A DNA stretch of 64,000 nt, from positions 1 through 64,000 of the forward strand of contig NZ_JAQFJG010000004.1 in NCBI RefSeq assembly GCF_030439915.1, in the 5' to 3' direction. Both the position numbers and the translations under genes were made by a program. The DNA comes from Streptococcus sp. SPS1. GTDB lineage: Bacteria > Bacillota > Bacilli > Lactobacillales > Streptococcaceae. Numbering within the stretch: the stretch's first letter is position 1; each line of letters starts with the position of its first letter. The notes beneath the pieces are model-generated. The model made no database searches, had not been told where the DNA came from, and was given only the letters and a program-made list of their open reading frames with translations. Below are positions 31,324 to 40,645 of the stretch, piece by piece.

Positions 31324-32757
31324 ATGGACATTACCATTCAAAACGTTCGGTCGCCTGCTCTTGAGCACAACGGGCAGTATTACAAAGTCTTTCAGCCGCG
31401 GACACGAGATGAACAACTGAAACTTCATCATATGGGCTGTGTGGGAGACACGGTGCTAACGGATATCCAGCTGGAGCAGGGGGATTTCCCTACTAGCTTC
31501 GTGGAGCCCACTGTCACGCAACGCACCTTGTCAGGTCTCTTCAAGGATATGCGTTCTATTGAACTGGAATTGAGAGACCCAAACAGTACTCTCTGGAGCA
31601 AAATCCAGCAGAATAATCAAGGGGCGCTGACCCAGTTCTTTGATGAGAATGTCAAGAGTGCCATCGCTCAGACTGCTAAAGAAATCAGGCAGGAAGTGCG
31701 AAATGCTGCTAACAGTGCGAGGGTTGAAGTGACATCGGAAGGTGTGACCATCGGCTCTACTACTTTAACTGGTGAGCAGTTAGCCTCTACCATTTCCGCA
31801 AGTCCGGGAGGGGTCGATATCATCGCTCCAAAAGTTCGAGTGAAGTCTGACATGATTGTGGATGGTGCGGTGACTGCTGGGAAGTTAGCAGCTGGTTCTG
31901 TGACTGCTGACCATATCCAAACAGGTGCCATCGCAGGCGATAAAATCAGCGTAGACGATGCCCTGATTCGGAACCTGACCGCTAGAGATGCCTTGATTGA
32001 CAAGCTGACATCTAAACGCATCTTTGCGACAAAAATTGAATCAGTCATTACTAGCTCAACTGTTTTAGAGGGCTATAAGGGATGGATTGGTGGATTTCAA
32101 TTAGGAACACATGATTCAGGTTCTGGTCGTTGGCTTACTGGTCGGAATCACTTCTCGGTTGGAATGGGTGATGGTGAAGGTGGCAGCGGACGTACAGCAC
32201 TTTGGGTAAATTGGGGATCTGATTGGAGCGAACCTGGATACTATGCATGGTTCGTAAAAAATAATGGCAAGATGTATTGTTATAATACTGCTGAATTTTG
32301 GAAAACACCAATTATCCACGGCGACCTGAAAGTTACAGGTAGAATATTCTATGACAATGGTACTTGGATATATTCAAGTGAGTACGAAAAGATAGGACGA
32401 AGCAGTAAAGATTATTTTTATTTGGAAAAAGCTAGTGGTTCCAGAGACTGGTTTCCAGCTTGGAATGATGCATCTGACCGACGATATAAGGAGAATATCA
32501 AAGATAGTGAAGTATCTGCTCTTGAAATAATCAATAACCTTAAAACTTACAGTTATCGTAAAAATATTGATGGACAAATTGAAGATATAGCTTGTGGTAT
32601 CATGGCTCAAGATGTCAAAAAGTATGCATCTGACGCTTTTCGTGAAACGCCAGATGGAATCTATACCTATAATACCTTTGCTTTGGTTCCTTACTTAATC
32701 AAGGCCATCCAAGAACTAGACCAGAAAATCAAAGAAATGGAGAACACACATGGATAA
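31324..32757 (+). CDS. Tail fibre with S74 intramolecular chaperone
   Basis: The 477-aa protein has an N-terminal tail domain, a helical stalk (about residues 75-150), beta-repeat shaft and a C-terminal peptidase_S74 domain (DRRYKENIKDSEVSALEIIN, then CGIMAQDV). S74 domains fold the trimeric fibre and then cleave themselves off between the preceding residues and Ser/Asp-Arg. AGGAGG precedes the ATG. Confidence 0.85.
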   Translation: MDITIQNVRSPALEHNGQYYKVFQPRTRDEQLKLHHMGCVGDTVLTDIQLEQGDFPTSFVEPTVTQRTLSGLFKDMRSIELELRDPNSTLWSKIQQNNQGALTQFFDENVKSAIAQTAKEIRQEVRNAANSARVEVTSEGVTIGSTTLTGEQLASTISASPGGVDIIAPKVRVKSDMIVDGAVTAGKLAAGSVTADHIQTGAIAGDKISVDDALIRNLTARDALIDKLTSKRIFATKIESVITSSTVLEGYKGWIGGFQLGTHDSGSGRWLTGRNHFSVGMGDGEGGSGRTALWVNWGSDWSEPGYYAWFVKNNGKMYCYNTAEFWKTPIIHGDLKVTGRIFYDNGTWIYSSEYEKIGRSSKDYFYLEKASGSRDWFPAWNDASDRRYKENIKDSEVSALEIINNLKTYSYRKNIDGQIEDIACGIMAQDVKKYASDAFRETPDGIYTYNTFALVPYLIKAIQELDQKIKEMENTHG

Positions 32758-32956
32758 TAACACAATCGACAAGCTAGTCGCTGAGTCACTCGTTAACCGT
32801 TTGGGTGATATCGAATTGAACTATGCGTATTTAAATGTATACCATACGCTGGCTTTGGCTGAATTGCAGGCCTTTAAGGCAGTGCTGGAATATGACCCAG
32901 CCCTCAAAGAACTATTTGACGAAACGCAAGCAAAAATGAAAGGAGCTAACAAATGA
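32750..32956 (+). CDS. Small phage structural-region protein (68 aa)
   Basis: The acidic helical protein overlaps the fibre gene and the next gene by 4-8 bases. It occupies a position commonly filled by a conserved small protein of unknown function in streptococcal phages. Confidence 0.65.
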   Translation: MDNNTIDKLVAESLVNRLGDIELNYAYLNVYHTLALAELQAFKAVLEYDPALKELFDETQAKMKGANK

Positions 32957-33543
32957 GCTATGAACTTGCAATCAAGCCCTACTTGAAAGGTGGGGAAAAT
33001 GTAACAGTTGTCGCCATCAAGATGGAAAACAAGGGGCGCTATTCTTATGAGCAGTGCGAATTGCCAGGGAATCGCACGCAGGACAATGAAGAGGTGTTGA
33101 TTCAAGCAGTGCTAGACCATATCCGTACTGAGTTAGACCCAACCAGCGCCATTGTCAAAAACCAAGAACAATTGGCTAAGACGACGGAAGCGCTGGAGAG
33201 AGCCAATCAGCTCATGGATGGCATGCAGAAGGTCAATCTCCAGAATGCTCAGGATATTGAGGATATCTTAGCGCGATTGGAAGGGCTGGAAGCTCAAGGA
33301 GAGCCTGACCAGGCGGAGAAAGAGGAGACGGACGAGGACACCCCTCAGGTTACGGACACAGAAAACCAAGCTGATGAACCAGCCCCAGCGCAGCCAACTA
33401 CTGAACAACCAGTAGCAGAAGCACCTACACAACCAACCCCAGCGGTAGAAGATAACAAAGAAAGCGAGAAAGAAGATGACATTTCTGAAACGACAAACCA
33501 AGAGAGCCCTAGTGAAGACAATGGAGGTAGCAACAATGAGTAA
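32953..33543 (+). CDS. DUF1366-like phage protein
   Basis: The 196-aa protein has an N-terminal domain like DUF1366 (YELAIKPYLKGGENV), a helical part (about residues 70-115) and a disordered Glu/Pro/Thr-rich tail (from about 115). The tail is probably unfolded or surface-exposed. It lies between the fibre and holin genes. Confidence 0.75.
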   Translation: MSYELAIKPYLKGGENVTVVAIKMENKGRYSYEQCELPGNRTQDNEEVLIQAVLDHIRTELDPTSAIVKNQEQLAKTTEALERANQLMDGMQKVNLQNAQDIEDILARLEGLEAQGEPDQAEKEETDEDTPQVTDTENQADEPAPAQPTTEQPVAEAPTQPTPAVEDNKESEKEDDISETTNQESPSEDNGGSNNE

Positions 33544-33688
33544 GATTACACTAGACCAAGCAAAAATCGACATGTACATCAACCTACTGGAACGTGGAGC
33601 AGTTGACTTTTCATGGGTACATAAACGCTGGAAAGACCGTGTGCGCAAGGAATTGAAGCGCCGTGGTTTGAACCATTTGGCAAACTAG
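33536..33688 (+). CDS. Small basic phage protein (50 aa)
   Basis: ATG at 33536 follows ATGGAGGTAG and lies within the end of the preceding gene. The product (start MSKITLDQAK; basic end KELKRRGL) is a short conserved type in this position of streptococcal phages. Its function is unknown. Confidence 0.65.
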   Translation: MSKITLDQAKIDMYINLLERGAVDFSWVHKRWKDRVRKELKRRGLNHLAN

Positions 33689-33698
33689 CGAGGTGTTT

Positions 33699-33977
33699 AT
33701 GACAGAGATTGAGCACTTATTGATTCGGTTTCTCTTTTCTCTGATTCCTGTGGTTGTCTTGTATTTTTCCATGAAGGACAGGGCAACCAAACAGGAAAAT
33801 CGCATTACAGCCATAGAAAAAGACATTGAGAACTTACGCGAATTTCGAATGTCGGCTAACAAAAGATTGGATAACCATGACGAACAAAATAAGGCTATTC
33901 TGGTGCTGGCTGAACAGGTCAAATCGCTAGGTGAAGATGTGAGAGAACTGAAAACCTTGATACAAAGTAAACAGTAA
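33699..33977 (+). CDS. Membrane-anchored coiled-coil protein (92 aa)
   Basis: One N-terminal membrane segment (FLFSLIPVVVLYFSM) is followed by a charged coiled coil. This resembles XhlA/holin-accessory proteins near lysis genes. It may assist holin action; that is inference. Confidence 0.65.
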   Translation: MTEIEHLLIRFLFSLIPVVVLYFSMKDRATKQENRITAIEKDIENLREFRMSANKRLDNHDEQNKAILVLAEQVKSLGEDVRELKTLIQSKQ

Positions 33978-33992
33978 AGAAAGAGGTGCAGA

Positions 33993-34469
33993 ATGGTCTG
34001 TAATCTCAATATGACCAATTTGCGGCAAATTGACGGTGGGCACCTGATTAAGCAAGGGGACTTGGCTTCCACCTTTGGTTTTGCCCTCTTAGACGAGGAC
34101 TACCAAGTCATTTCCTCTCTGGAAGGGGAGGAGGCGCTGATCAGTCTAACCAAGGAGGGCTACCAGTGGAAGAAGCAGGTAGCTGTTACCAGTCAAGGTG
34201 TGAGTTTTCATCTGGATGCTATCTTGCCGATTGGGAGTTATCGCTTGGAAATCACGGCTGGAGGCTATGTTTTCCCCAGTGATAAATCTGTCCATATCAA
34301 GATAGTCGCCTCAGATAAAGAATTGGTCACAGAAGAAGTCCATGCTTTAAAAGAGCTGGATATAGCAAAAGAAGTCGAAAAACAGCTTGCAGGTAGAACT
34401 GCAAGCGAAGGTGGAGTATGTCCGGAATTTCCAGACTTACTCATGCACTATAATTTAGGGAAGGTGTGA
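33993..34469 (+). CDS. Baseplate upper protein-like (BppU N-domain type)
   Basis: The 158-aa strand-rich protein has the pattern IKQGDLASTFGFALLDED seen at the N-terminus of BppU-type baseplate proteins. It is shorter than full baseplate proteins, so only the attachment domain may be present. AAAGAGGTG precedes the ATG. Confidence 0.6.
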   Translation: MVCNLNMTNLRQIDGGHLIKQGDLASTFGFALLDEDYQVISSLEGEEALISLTKEGYQWKKQVAVTSQGVSFHLDAILPIGSYRLEITAGGYVFPSDKSVHIKIVASDKELVTEEVHALKELDIAKEVEKQLAGRTASEGGVCPEFPDLLMHYNLGKV

Positions 34470-34471
34470 AT

Positions 34472-34792
34472 ATGGACACAAGTAAACTAATTGCATTCGC
34501 TCAAGCATTAGGAGCGGATAACAAGACAATGAAGCAGTTGGTCGATACGAAGATTGACAATGCTACTTTAATGCAGGCTATCGAGCAGGCTAAAACCGAA
34601 GTCAAAAACGACATTTTGGGCGAGGGTGTCCCTGAAAACCTTGACACACTTAAAGAAATCGCTCAGATGATTGCCAGCATGAGTGGCGATACTGAAGGCG
34701 CAGTTGTTCAAAAACTAGCCGACCTCGGCCGTCGTATTGATGAGTTTGCCAATCTTGATTTGGTCGCAACCTATAATGCAGCGAAAGCGTGA
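34472..34792 (+). CDS. Small baseplate-region phage protein (106 aa)
   Basis: The helical protein has TSKLIAFAQALGADNKTMKQL at its N-terminus, resembling repeated motifs in head or tail fibre proteins. It overlaps its neighbours by 3-4 bases. The next gene begins with a related EEFAQAVGRDVKVL motif, suggesting a common attachment module. Confidence 0.6.
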   Translation: MDTSKLIAFAQALGADNKTMKQLVDTKIDNATLMQAIEQAKTEVKNDILGEGVPENLDTLKEIAQMIASMSGDTEGAVVQKLADLGRRIDEFANLDLVATYNAAKA

Positions 34793-34797
34793 TTGCT

Positions 34798-35541
34798 ATG
34801 AGCAATTTAGAGGAATTTGCTCAAGCGGTTGGCCGTGATGTGAAGGTGCTGAACCAAAAGCCTGAACCAAGGCTGACCTTGACAGGCAATACCCTCGGTA
34901 TTGTCGGGGGTAATAATGTCACTTTACCGCTACCAGATAACGTAGGCCATGAAATCCGTGGCACTGGCTCACCAGAAGGGCGTATCACTGCCGAAATCGG
35001 AACAACCTATGTAGATGTCAATGCGACGAATGGCGCTCTTAAGTGGATAAAAGAAAAAGGTAGTGGCAACACAGGTTGGCGTGTTTTGATTGGTGATACA
35101 GGTTGGAGAACGTTAAATGTTCTGAATAAGTTAGGAAACGCTAAAATTCAAATCAGAAGAATTAATGACGAAGTTATTGTTAAATTTGACGGGCTATCAT
35201 ACGGCTGGTTTGGAATGAAACCAATATCTCAACAGAGCGGTAATATCATTAATAAAACAATCGGCTCAAAGAAGTATACGTGGGTCAAAGTAGATATAGG
35301 TAAAGGAAACGAGGTTATTCCAAAAGGATTTAGAAGCTCTAGCTCAATACTCTCAGGATTATATGGAGATTTAGGAGATTTATTAGGTAGCACTTATTTA
35401 GGAGGAACATCGGACCAAAACGCTCTTCAATTGAGATACGCTATGTCAAAAGAAGAAGTAACAGATACTATACTATCTCAAATACGAGTTAGTCCTATCG
35501 TATTCACGACAGACGACCCGTGGCCAGCAACATTGCCATAA
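34798..35541 (+). CDS. Putative receptor-binding/baseplate protein (247 aa)
   Basis: The N-terminal helix (NLEEFAQAVGRDVKVL) is followed by a strand-rich domain (GTTYVDVNATNGALKWIKEKGSGNTGW) typical of phage fibre tips, then a beta-sandwich-like end. It is the last structural gene before the holin. The start is uncertain: GTG 34789 is in frame, and neither start has a good ribosome site, so translation is probably coupled to the gene upstream. Confidence 0.65.
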   Translation: MSNLEEFAQAVGRDVKVLNQKPEPRLTLTGNTLGIVGGNNVTLPLPDNVGHEIRGTGSPEGRITAEIGTTYVDVNATNGALKWIKEKGSGNTGWRVLIGDTGWRTLNVLNKLGNAKIQIRRINDEVIVKFDGLSYGWFGMKPISQQSGNIINKTIGSKKYTWVKVDIGKGNEVIPKGFRSSSSILSGLYGDLGDLLGSTYLGGTSDQNALQLRYAMSKEEVTDTILSQIRVSPIVFTTDDPWPATLP

Positions 35542-35558
35542 ATAGAAAGGAAAAACAT

Positions 35559-35894
35559 ATGACACAATTTAATGAATTTATTATCGCTTTTGCGACAGGC
35601 TTTTTAGCGGTAGTCGCAGGCAGCATGGTAAAAACAGTAAAAGATTATCTTTTGCGAAAAGGCGGAGAAAAAGCGGTTATTATCGCTGAAATCCTAGCCA
35701 AGAACGCAGTTCATGCCGTGGAGCAGGTAGCTGTTGCGACAGGTTATAAAGGTGATGAAAAACTGGCACAGGCTCGTGCTAAAATCCGTGCAGAGCTGAC
35801 CAAATATAACATCAGCATGACGGACAAGGACTTAGACACTTTTGTTGAGTCAGCCGTGAAGCAGATGAACGACGCTTGGAAAGGACAAGAGTAA
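35559..35894 (+). CDS. Holin (LLH family)
   Basis: The 111-aa protein has one N-terminal membrane segment ([18 protein letters not shown]) and a helical, basic C-terminal part. It fits the phage_holin_6_1 (LLH) family. It should permeabilise the membrane so that the lysin next to it reaches the wall. AGAAAGGAAA precedes the ATG. Its stop overlaps the lysin start (TAATG). Confidence 0.85.
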   Translation: MTQFNEFIIAFATGFLAVVAGSMVKTVKDYLLRKGGEKAVIIAEILAKNAVHAVEQVAVATGYKGDEKLAQARAKIRAELTKYNISMTDKDLDTFVESAVKQMNDAWKGQE

Positions 35895-36850
35895 TGGATA
35901 TCGATACAAGCAGACTACGTACGGACTTGCCACAGGTTGGGGTGCAGCCTTATCGACAAGTCCACGCCCACTCAACAGGCAACCGCAACTCAACAGCTCA
36001 GAATGAGGCGGACTACCACTACAGAAAGAACCCTGAGCTTGGGTTCTTTTCTCATGTCGTTGGTAACGGTCGTGTCATGCAAGTAGGCCCTGTAAATAAC
36101 GGATCTTGGGACGTTGGAGGCGGTTGGAATGCTGAGACCTATGCAGCAGTTGAATTGATTGAAAGTCATTCAACTGAAGAAGAGTTCATGACAGACTACC
36201 GCCTTTATATCGAATTGCTACGAAATCTAGCAGATGAAGCAGGTTTGTCGAAAACGCTTGATACAGACGACTTGGCAGGTATCAAAACGCATGAATACTG
36301 TACGAATAACCAACCTAATAACAACTCAGACCACGTTGACCCTTATCCATATCTAGGCAAATGGGGCATTAGCCGCGAACAGTTTAAGCAGGATATTGAA
36401 AACGGCTTGACAATTGAAACAGGCTGGCAGAAGAACGATACTGGCTACTGGTACGTACACTCAGACGGATCTTATCCAAAAGACAAGTTTGAGAAAATTG
36501 ACGGAACCTGGTATTACTTCGACGGCTCAGGCTATATGCTTGCAGACCGCTGGCATAAACACTCGGACGGCAATTGGTACTGGTTTGACCAATCAGGCGA
36601 AATGGCTACAGGCTGGAAGAAAATCGCTGAGAAGTGGTATTATTTCAACGAAGAAGGCGCCATGAAGACGGGTTGGGTCAAGTATAAGGATACTTGGTAT
36701 TACCTTGACGGTAAAGAAGGGGCGATGGTATCAAACGCCTTCGTCCAGTCCGCAGATGGAACAGGCTGGTACTACATCAAACCAGACGGAACAATGGCTG
36801 ATAAGCCAGAGTTCACAGTTGAATCAGATGGCTTGATTACGACTAAATAA
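35894..36850 (+). CDS. LytA-like endolysin (choline-binding amidase)
   Basis: The 318-aa N-acetylmuramoyl-L-alanine amidase is, in length and sequence, nearly the pneumococcal autolysin LytA. It has an amidase_2 domain (about residues 1-175, with QVHAHSTGN, zinc ligands His26 and the HVDPYPYL motif) and six or so choline-binding repeats (about 177-318, with [13 protein letters not shown]). It cuts peptidoglycan and binds choline on teichoic acids, so the host must have choline-decorated walls. It lacks a signal peptide and depends on the holin. Confidence 0.95.
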   Translation: MDIDTSRLRTDLPQVGVQPYRQVHAHSTGNRNSTAQNEADYHYRKNPELGFFSHVVGNGRVMQVGPVNNGSWDVGGGWNAETYAAVELIESHSTEEEFMTDYRLYIELLRNLADEAGLSKTLDTDDLAGIKTHEYCTNNQPNNNSDHVDPYPYLGKWGISREQFKQDIENGLTIETGWQKNDTGYWYVHSDGSYPKDKFEKIDGTWYYFDGSGYMLADRWHKHSDGNWYWFDQSGEMATGWKKIAEKWYYFNEEGAMKTGWVKYKDTWYYLDGKEGAMVSNAFVQSADGTGWYYIKPDGTMADKPEFTVESDGLITTK

Positions 36851-36895
36851 TTTTAAAAAATAAAATGAAAGGAAACTTTCTAAATTGTTCTTTCA

Positions 36896-36930
36896 CCGCA
36901 GGCTCAAGCTTGCGGTTTTTTATTTTGCAA
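36896..36930 (+). terminator. Terminator after lysin
   Basis: ACCGCA and TGCGGT form a stem around a 10-base loop and are followed by TTTTTATTTT. Confidence 0.7.
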
Positions 36931-37082
36931 AAAGACGCATTTTGAACGATTAGAAACCAAAATAGAAGTCCTATTGTCCAAAAAAGCGTTTACATGAAGA
37001 ATAGAGAGGTGTTTTGTCAAAAATAAAAACAGTGAAATTAGTCACTGATCCTTTTGTAAACTATTAGAATTAAATTAAAACA

Positions 37083-37101
37083 TTCTCAACTATACGGGCA
37101 A
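37083..37101 (-). repeat. Dispersed repeat copy 3 (inverted)
   Basis: On the minus strand this reads TTGCCCGTATAGTTGAGAA, differing from copies 1 and 2 by a C-to-T change. It lies in the junction region at the right end of the prophage. Confidence 0.65.
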
Positions 37102-37281
37102 AAATGAATACGAAGATGAATACGATTTAAAAAAATGATGGAAATTAGTGTAAATGATTTAAAAGAAAAATAAGTAAAAACTCAACTATCAACAAGCAAC
37201 GGAAAGTGTTTATAAACGCAAATTCTTTATTAAATAAATTGGTTTTGGGTATTGAGAATATAGAAATTTAAGGAGAAATAG

Positions 37282-37644
37282 ATGTCAATTATGACAATCA
37301 TTTTAGCAACGATTGTTGCTTTGGAGCATTTTTACATTTTTTATTTGGAAAGTATTGCAACGCAATCAGAAGCGACTAGTCGTGTCTTTAACATGGACAA
37401 GGAAGAACTGGCTCGTCCGTCAGTAAGTTCATTGTTTAAAAATCAAGGGATTTATAATGCTTTGCTAGGAGTCTTTCTCTTGTATGGCATTTATTTCTCG
37501 CAGAATTTAGAAATTGTGACTATTTTTGTCTTGTTTGTGATTGGGGCGGCGACTTACGGTTCTCTAACAGCAGATAAGAAAATTATTTTGAAGCAAGGTG
37601 GGCCAGCTATTTTGACCTTGATTAGCATTTTACTTTTTAAATAA
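37282..37644 (+). CDS. DUF1304 membrane protein
   Basis: The 120-aa protein has four predicted membrane segments and the DUF1304 pattern (VALEHFYIFYLES near the N-terminus, then FKNQGIYNALLGVFLLYG). Its function is unknown. AAGGAG precedes the ATG. It is the first chromosomal gene to the right of the prophage and precedes pcp. Confidence 0.85.
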   Translation: MSIMTIILATIVALEHFYIFYLESIATQSEATSRVFNMDKEELARPSVSSLFKNQGIYNALLGVFLLYGIYFSQNLEIVTIFVLFVIGAATYGSLTADKKIILKQGGPAILTLISILLFK

Positions 37645-37704
37645 ACTCAAAAGGTCAATCCTAGTCTCGCTAGTCCTTTTCACTCCAGAATAAGGGAAAT
37701 ATGT

Positions 37705-37710
37705 TATACT
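37705..37710 (+). promoter_or_regulatory. Extended -10 promoter of pcp
   Basis: TGTTATACT gives an extended -10 (TATACT at 37705-37710). The -35 is poor. Confidence 0.5.
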
Positions 37711-37757
37711 TGTCTTTAAGAAAAGAGTTTTATTGAAATGGTTTTGAGGAGTTAGAA

Positions 37758-38402
37758 ATGAAAGTATTAGTGACAGGTTTTGAGCCCTTTGGAGGGGAAA
37801 AGGTCAATCCAGCCTTGGAGGCCGTTAAAGGTTTACCAGCTGAAATCCATGGTGCTGAGGTCCGTTGGTTAGAAGTGCCAACAGTCTTTCACAAATCGGC
37901 CCAAGTATTGGAAGAAGAGATGAACCGTTATCAACCTGACTTTGTTCTTTGTATCGGCCAAGCAGGTGGAAGAACCAGCTTGACGCCTGAACGAGTAGCC
38001 ATTAACCAAGACGATGCACGCATTCCTGATAACGAAGGTAATCAACCGATTGACCTTCCCATTCGCCCAGATGGTGCTTCAGCCTACTTTAGTAGTTTGC
38101 CGATTAAAGCGATGGTTCAAGCTATAAAAAAAGAGGGATTGCCGTCCTCTGTTTCCAATAGTGCAGGGACTTTTGTCTGCAATCATTTGATGTATCAGGT
38201 CCTCTATTTGGTAGAAAAGAAATTTCCACATGTTAGGGCAGGGTTTATGCACATTCCTTATATGATGGAACAGGTAGTGAATAGACCGACTACCCCAGCT
38301 ATGAGTTTAGTGGATATTAGGCGAGGGATAGAAGCAGCAATCGGCGCCATGATAGAACATGGGGATCAGGATCTCAAGTTGGTAGGTGGAGAAACTCATT
38401 GA
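37758..38402 (+). CDS. pcp: Pyrrolidone-carboxylate peptidase
   Basis: The 214-aa cysteine peptidase removes N-terminal pyroglutamate from peptides in the cytoplasm. It has the family start [12 protein letters not shown] and the triad Glu in PERVAIN, Cys in [10 protein letters not shown] and His in MHIPYM. GAGGAG precedes the ATG. A bidirectional terminator separates it from the convergent DUF975 gene. Confidence 0.95.
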   Translation: MKVLVTGFEPFGGEKVNPALEAVKGLPAEIHGAEVRWLEVPTVFHKSAQVLEEEMNRYQPDFVLCIGQAGGRTSLTPERVAINQDDARIPDNEGNQPIDLPIRPDGASAYFSSLPIKAMVQAIKKEGLPSSVSNSAGTFVCNHLMYQVLYLVEKKFPHVRAGFMHIPYMMEQVVNRPTTPAMSLVDIRRGIEAAIGAMIEHGDQDLKLVGGETH

Positions 38403-38404
38403 TA

Positions 38405-38440
38405 GAAAAAAGCTTGAGGGAAAAACCTTCAAGCTTTTGG
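38405..38440. terminator. Bidirectional terminator between pcp and DUF975 gene
   Basis: AAAAGCTTGA and TCAAGCTTTT form a stem with A and T tracts on both sides. It serves convergent transcripts; it overlaps the 3' end of the DUF975 gene. Confidence 0.8.
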
Positions 38441-39286
38441 ACGTTTTCGAGCCAGTACTGCTCGGTAGAAAATTATTTTATTGATTTGAATGTAGGGTAG
38501 GAGTGTGAAACTAGCAATTCCAAAGGTAATCCAATTGAGGAAATACCAAGGAAGGAGTTGTAAGTCTAGAACAAAGCGCTGAAATTTGTAACCTTTCATT
38601 AAGAAACGGCTGGTTTTAAGGATTTGTCCTGGTTTGGCTTGTCCTAAGTCTAGGGTGTCACAGAGGAGAAATTCTACCTGCGAATAGGCATAGTATTGTG
38701 GAATATAGAGACTATTTCCGACAATCATCAAGAGGATACTTGCTAGAAAGTAAAGACCAAAGGTCATGAGGAAACGCTCAGTTTCAACTGACGTGAGATC
38801 CAGATTGGGAAATTCAGGATGAAGGGCAACGAATTTCTTTGCAAGAAAGCTACTGTAAAAAAGGAAGTGAATTCCAAGCAAACTAGGAATGCTCCATAAG
38901 AAGAGATAGAAACGTTTGAGAAGGAGAGTCAAAAAGGTTTGTGAAAAGTGCTCTTCGTTAAAGAGAGTGAGACTATTTTTGACGGATAGTTCTGTATCTG
39001 GATTCTTGATGAGTTTCAGAGTTGTATAAACTGAACTGGTTAGAAGAATAGTTCCGATAAAGGAGACTAATAGAGGAAAAAGGTAGGCTTGGAATACATG
39101 ACCAAGAACGCTTAAAAAGGGTTGTTCTAAAACACTCTCATTGATACGCTCTAAGGGATTGAGGAAGCCAGACAAGATGACCAGTATACTAGGTAAGAGA
39201 TAGACGAGAAAGAGGCGGGGATTTTCAGCCTGAAATTGTCTAGCTTGCAGACGAACGGTTTTTAAATCAATTTTTGGGTATTTCAT
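38429..39286 (-). CDS. DUF975-type membrane protein
   Basis: The 285-aa protein has about six membrane segments and the DUF975 pattern (SNSLYIPQYYAYSQVEFLLCD-like region near residue 195, then LWYFLNWITFG). Its function is unknown. The start at 39286 begins MKYPKIDLK. A TATAAT box (39293-39298) lies only 6-7 bases before it, so the message may be leaderless or nearly so. It is divergent from tgt. Confidence 0.8.
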   Translation of the reverse strand: MKYPKIDLKTVRLQARQFQAENPRLFLVYLLPSILVILSGFLNPLERINESVLEQPFLSVLGHVFQAYLFPLLVSFIGTILLTSSVYTTLKLIKNPDTELSVKNSLTLFNEEHFSQTFLTLLLKRFYLFLWSIPSLLGIHFLFYSSFLAKKFVALHPEFPNLDLTSVETERFLMTFGLYFLASILLMIVGNSLYIPQYYAYSQVEFLLCDTLDLGQAKPGQILKTSRFLMKGYKFQRFVLDLQLLPWYFLNWITFGIASFTLLPYIQINKIIFYRAVLARKRPKA

Positions 39287-39306
39287 TCTCTCATTATACC
39301 ATAGTT

Positions 39307-39336
39307 CGTGACAGTTCCGGCTTTTTTTGATAAAAT
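39307..39336 (+). promoter_or_regulatory. Promoter of tgt
   Basis: GTGACA (39308-39313), about 17 bp and TAAAAT (39331-39336) preceded by TG. The leader that follows contains CTGGGA/TCCCAG, a small hairpin before the ribosome site. Confidence 0.5.
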
Positions 39337-39399
39337 CATACAGTATGCCCTTGGGCACAAAGTATGAACTGGGACTGTCTTTCCCAGCTTCGGAGGTAA

Positions 39400-40545
<1,146 letters not shown>

Positions 40546-40564
40546 AATGGAATTGATATAAGCT

Positions 40565-40602
40565 AAAAATCCTAAGTTTTCTCTTAGGATTTTTCTTCTT
40601 TT
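40565..40602 (+). terminator. Terminator after tgt
   Basis: AAATCCTAAG pairs with CTTAGGATTT, followed by a T-rich run. Confidence 0.85.
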
Positions 40603-40645
40603 TTTGATAGAATAAAGTGTACAATGAAAGGAAGAATAAACTCGT

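Larger units (their letters stand above)
36851..37281. other. Prophage right-end junction region
   Basis: No supported gene is seen in these 431 bp. A weak terminator (ACCGCA/TGCGGT then T6, 36896-36925) follows the lysin. Very short frames and AT-rich sequence follow, then an inverted copy of the TTGCCCGYATAGTTGA repeat (37083-37101). The chromosome resumes before 37282. The exact attachment core cannot be defined without the left junction. Confidence 0.5.

Noticed and set aside
254-37101. Dispersed TTGCCCGYATAGTTGA copies as attL/attR
   Set aside because: Attachment sites of an integrated phage must be direct repeats; the right-end copy is inverted relative to the left ones and a third copy is internal.
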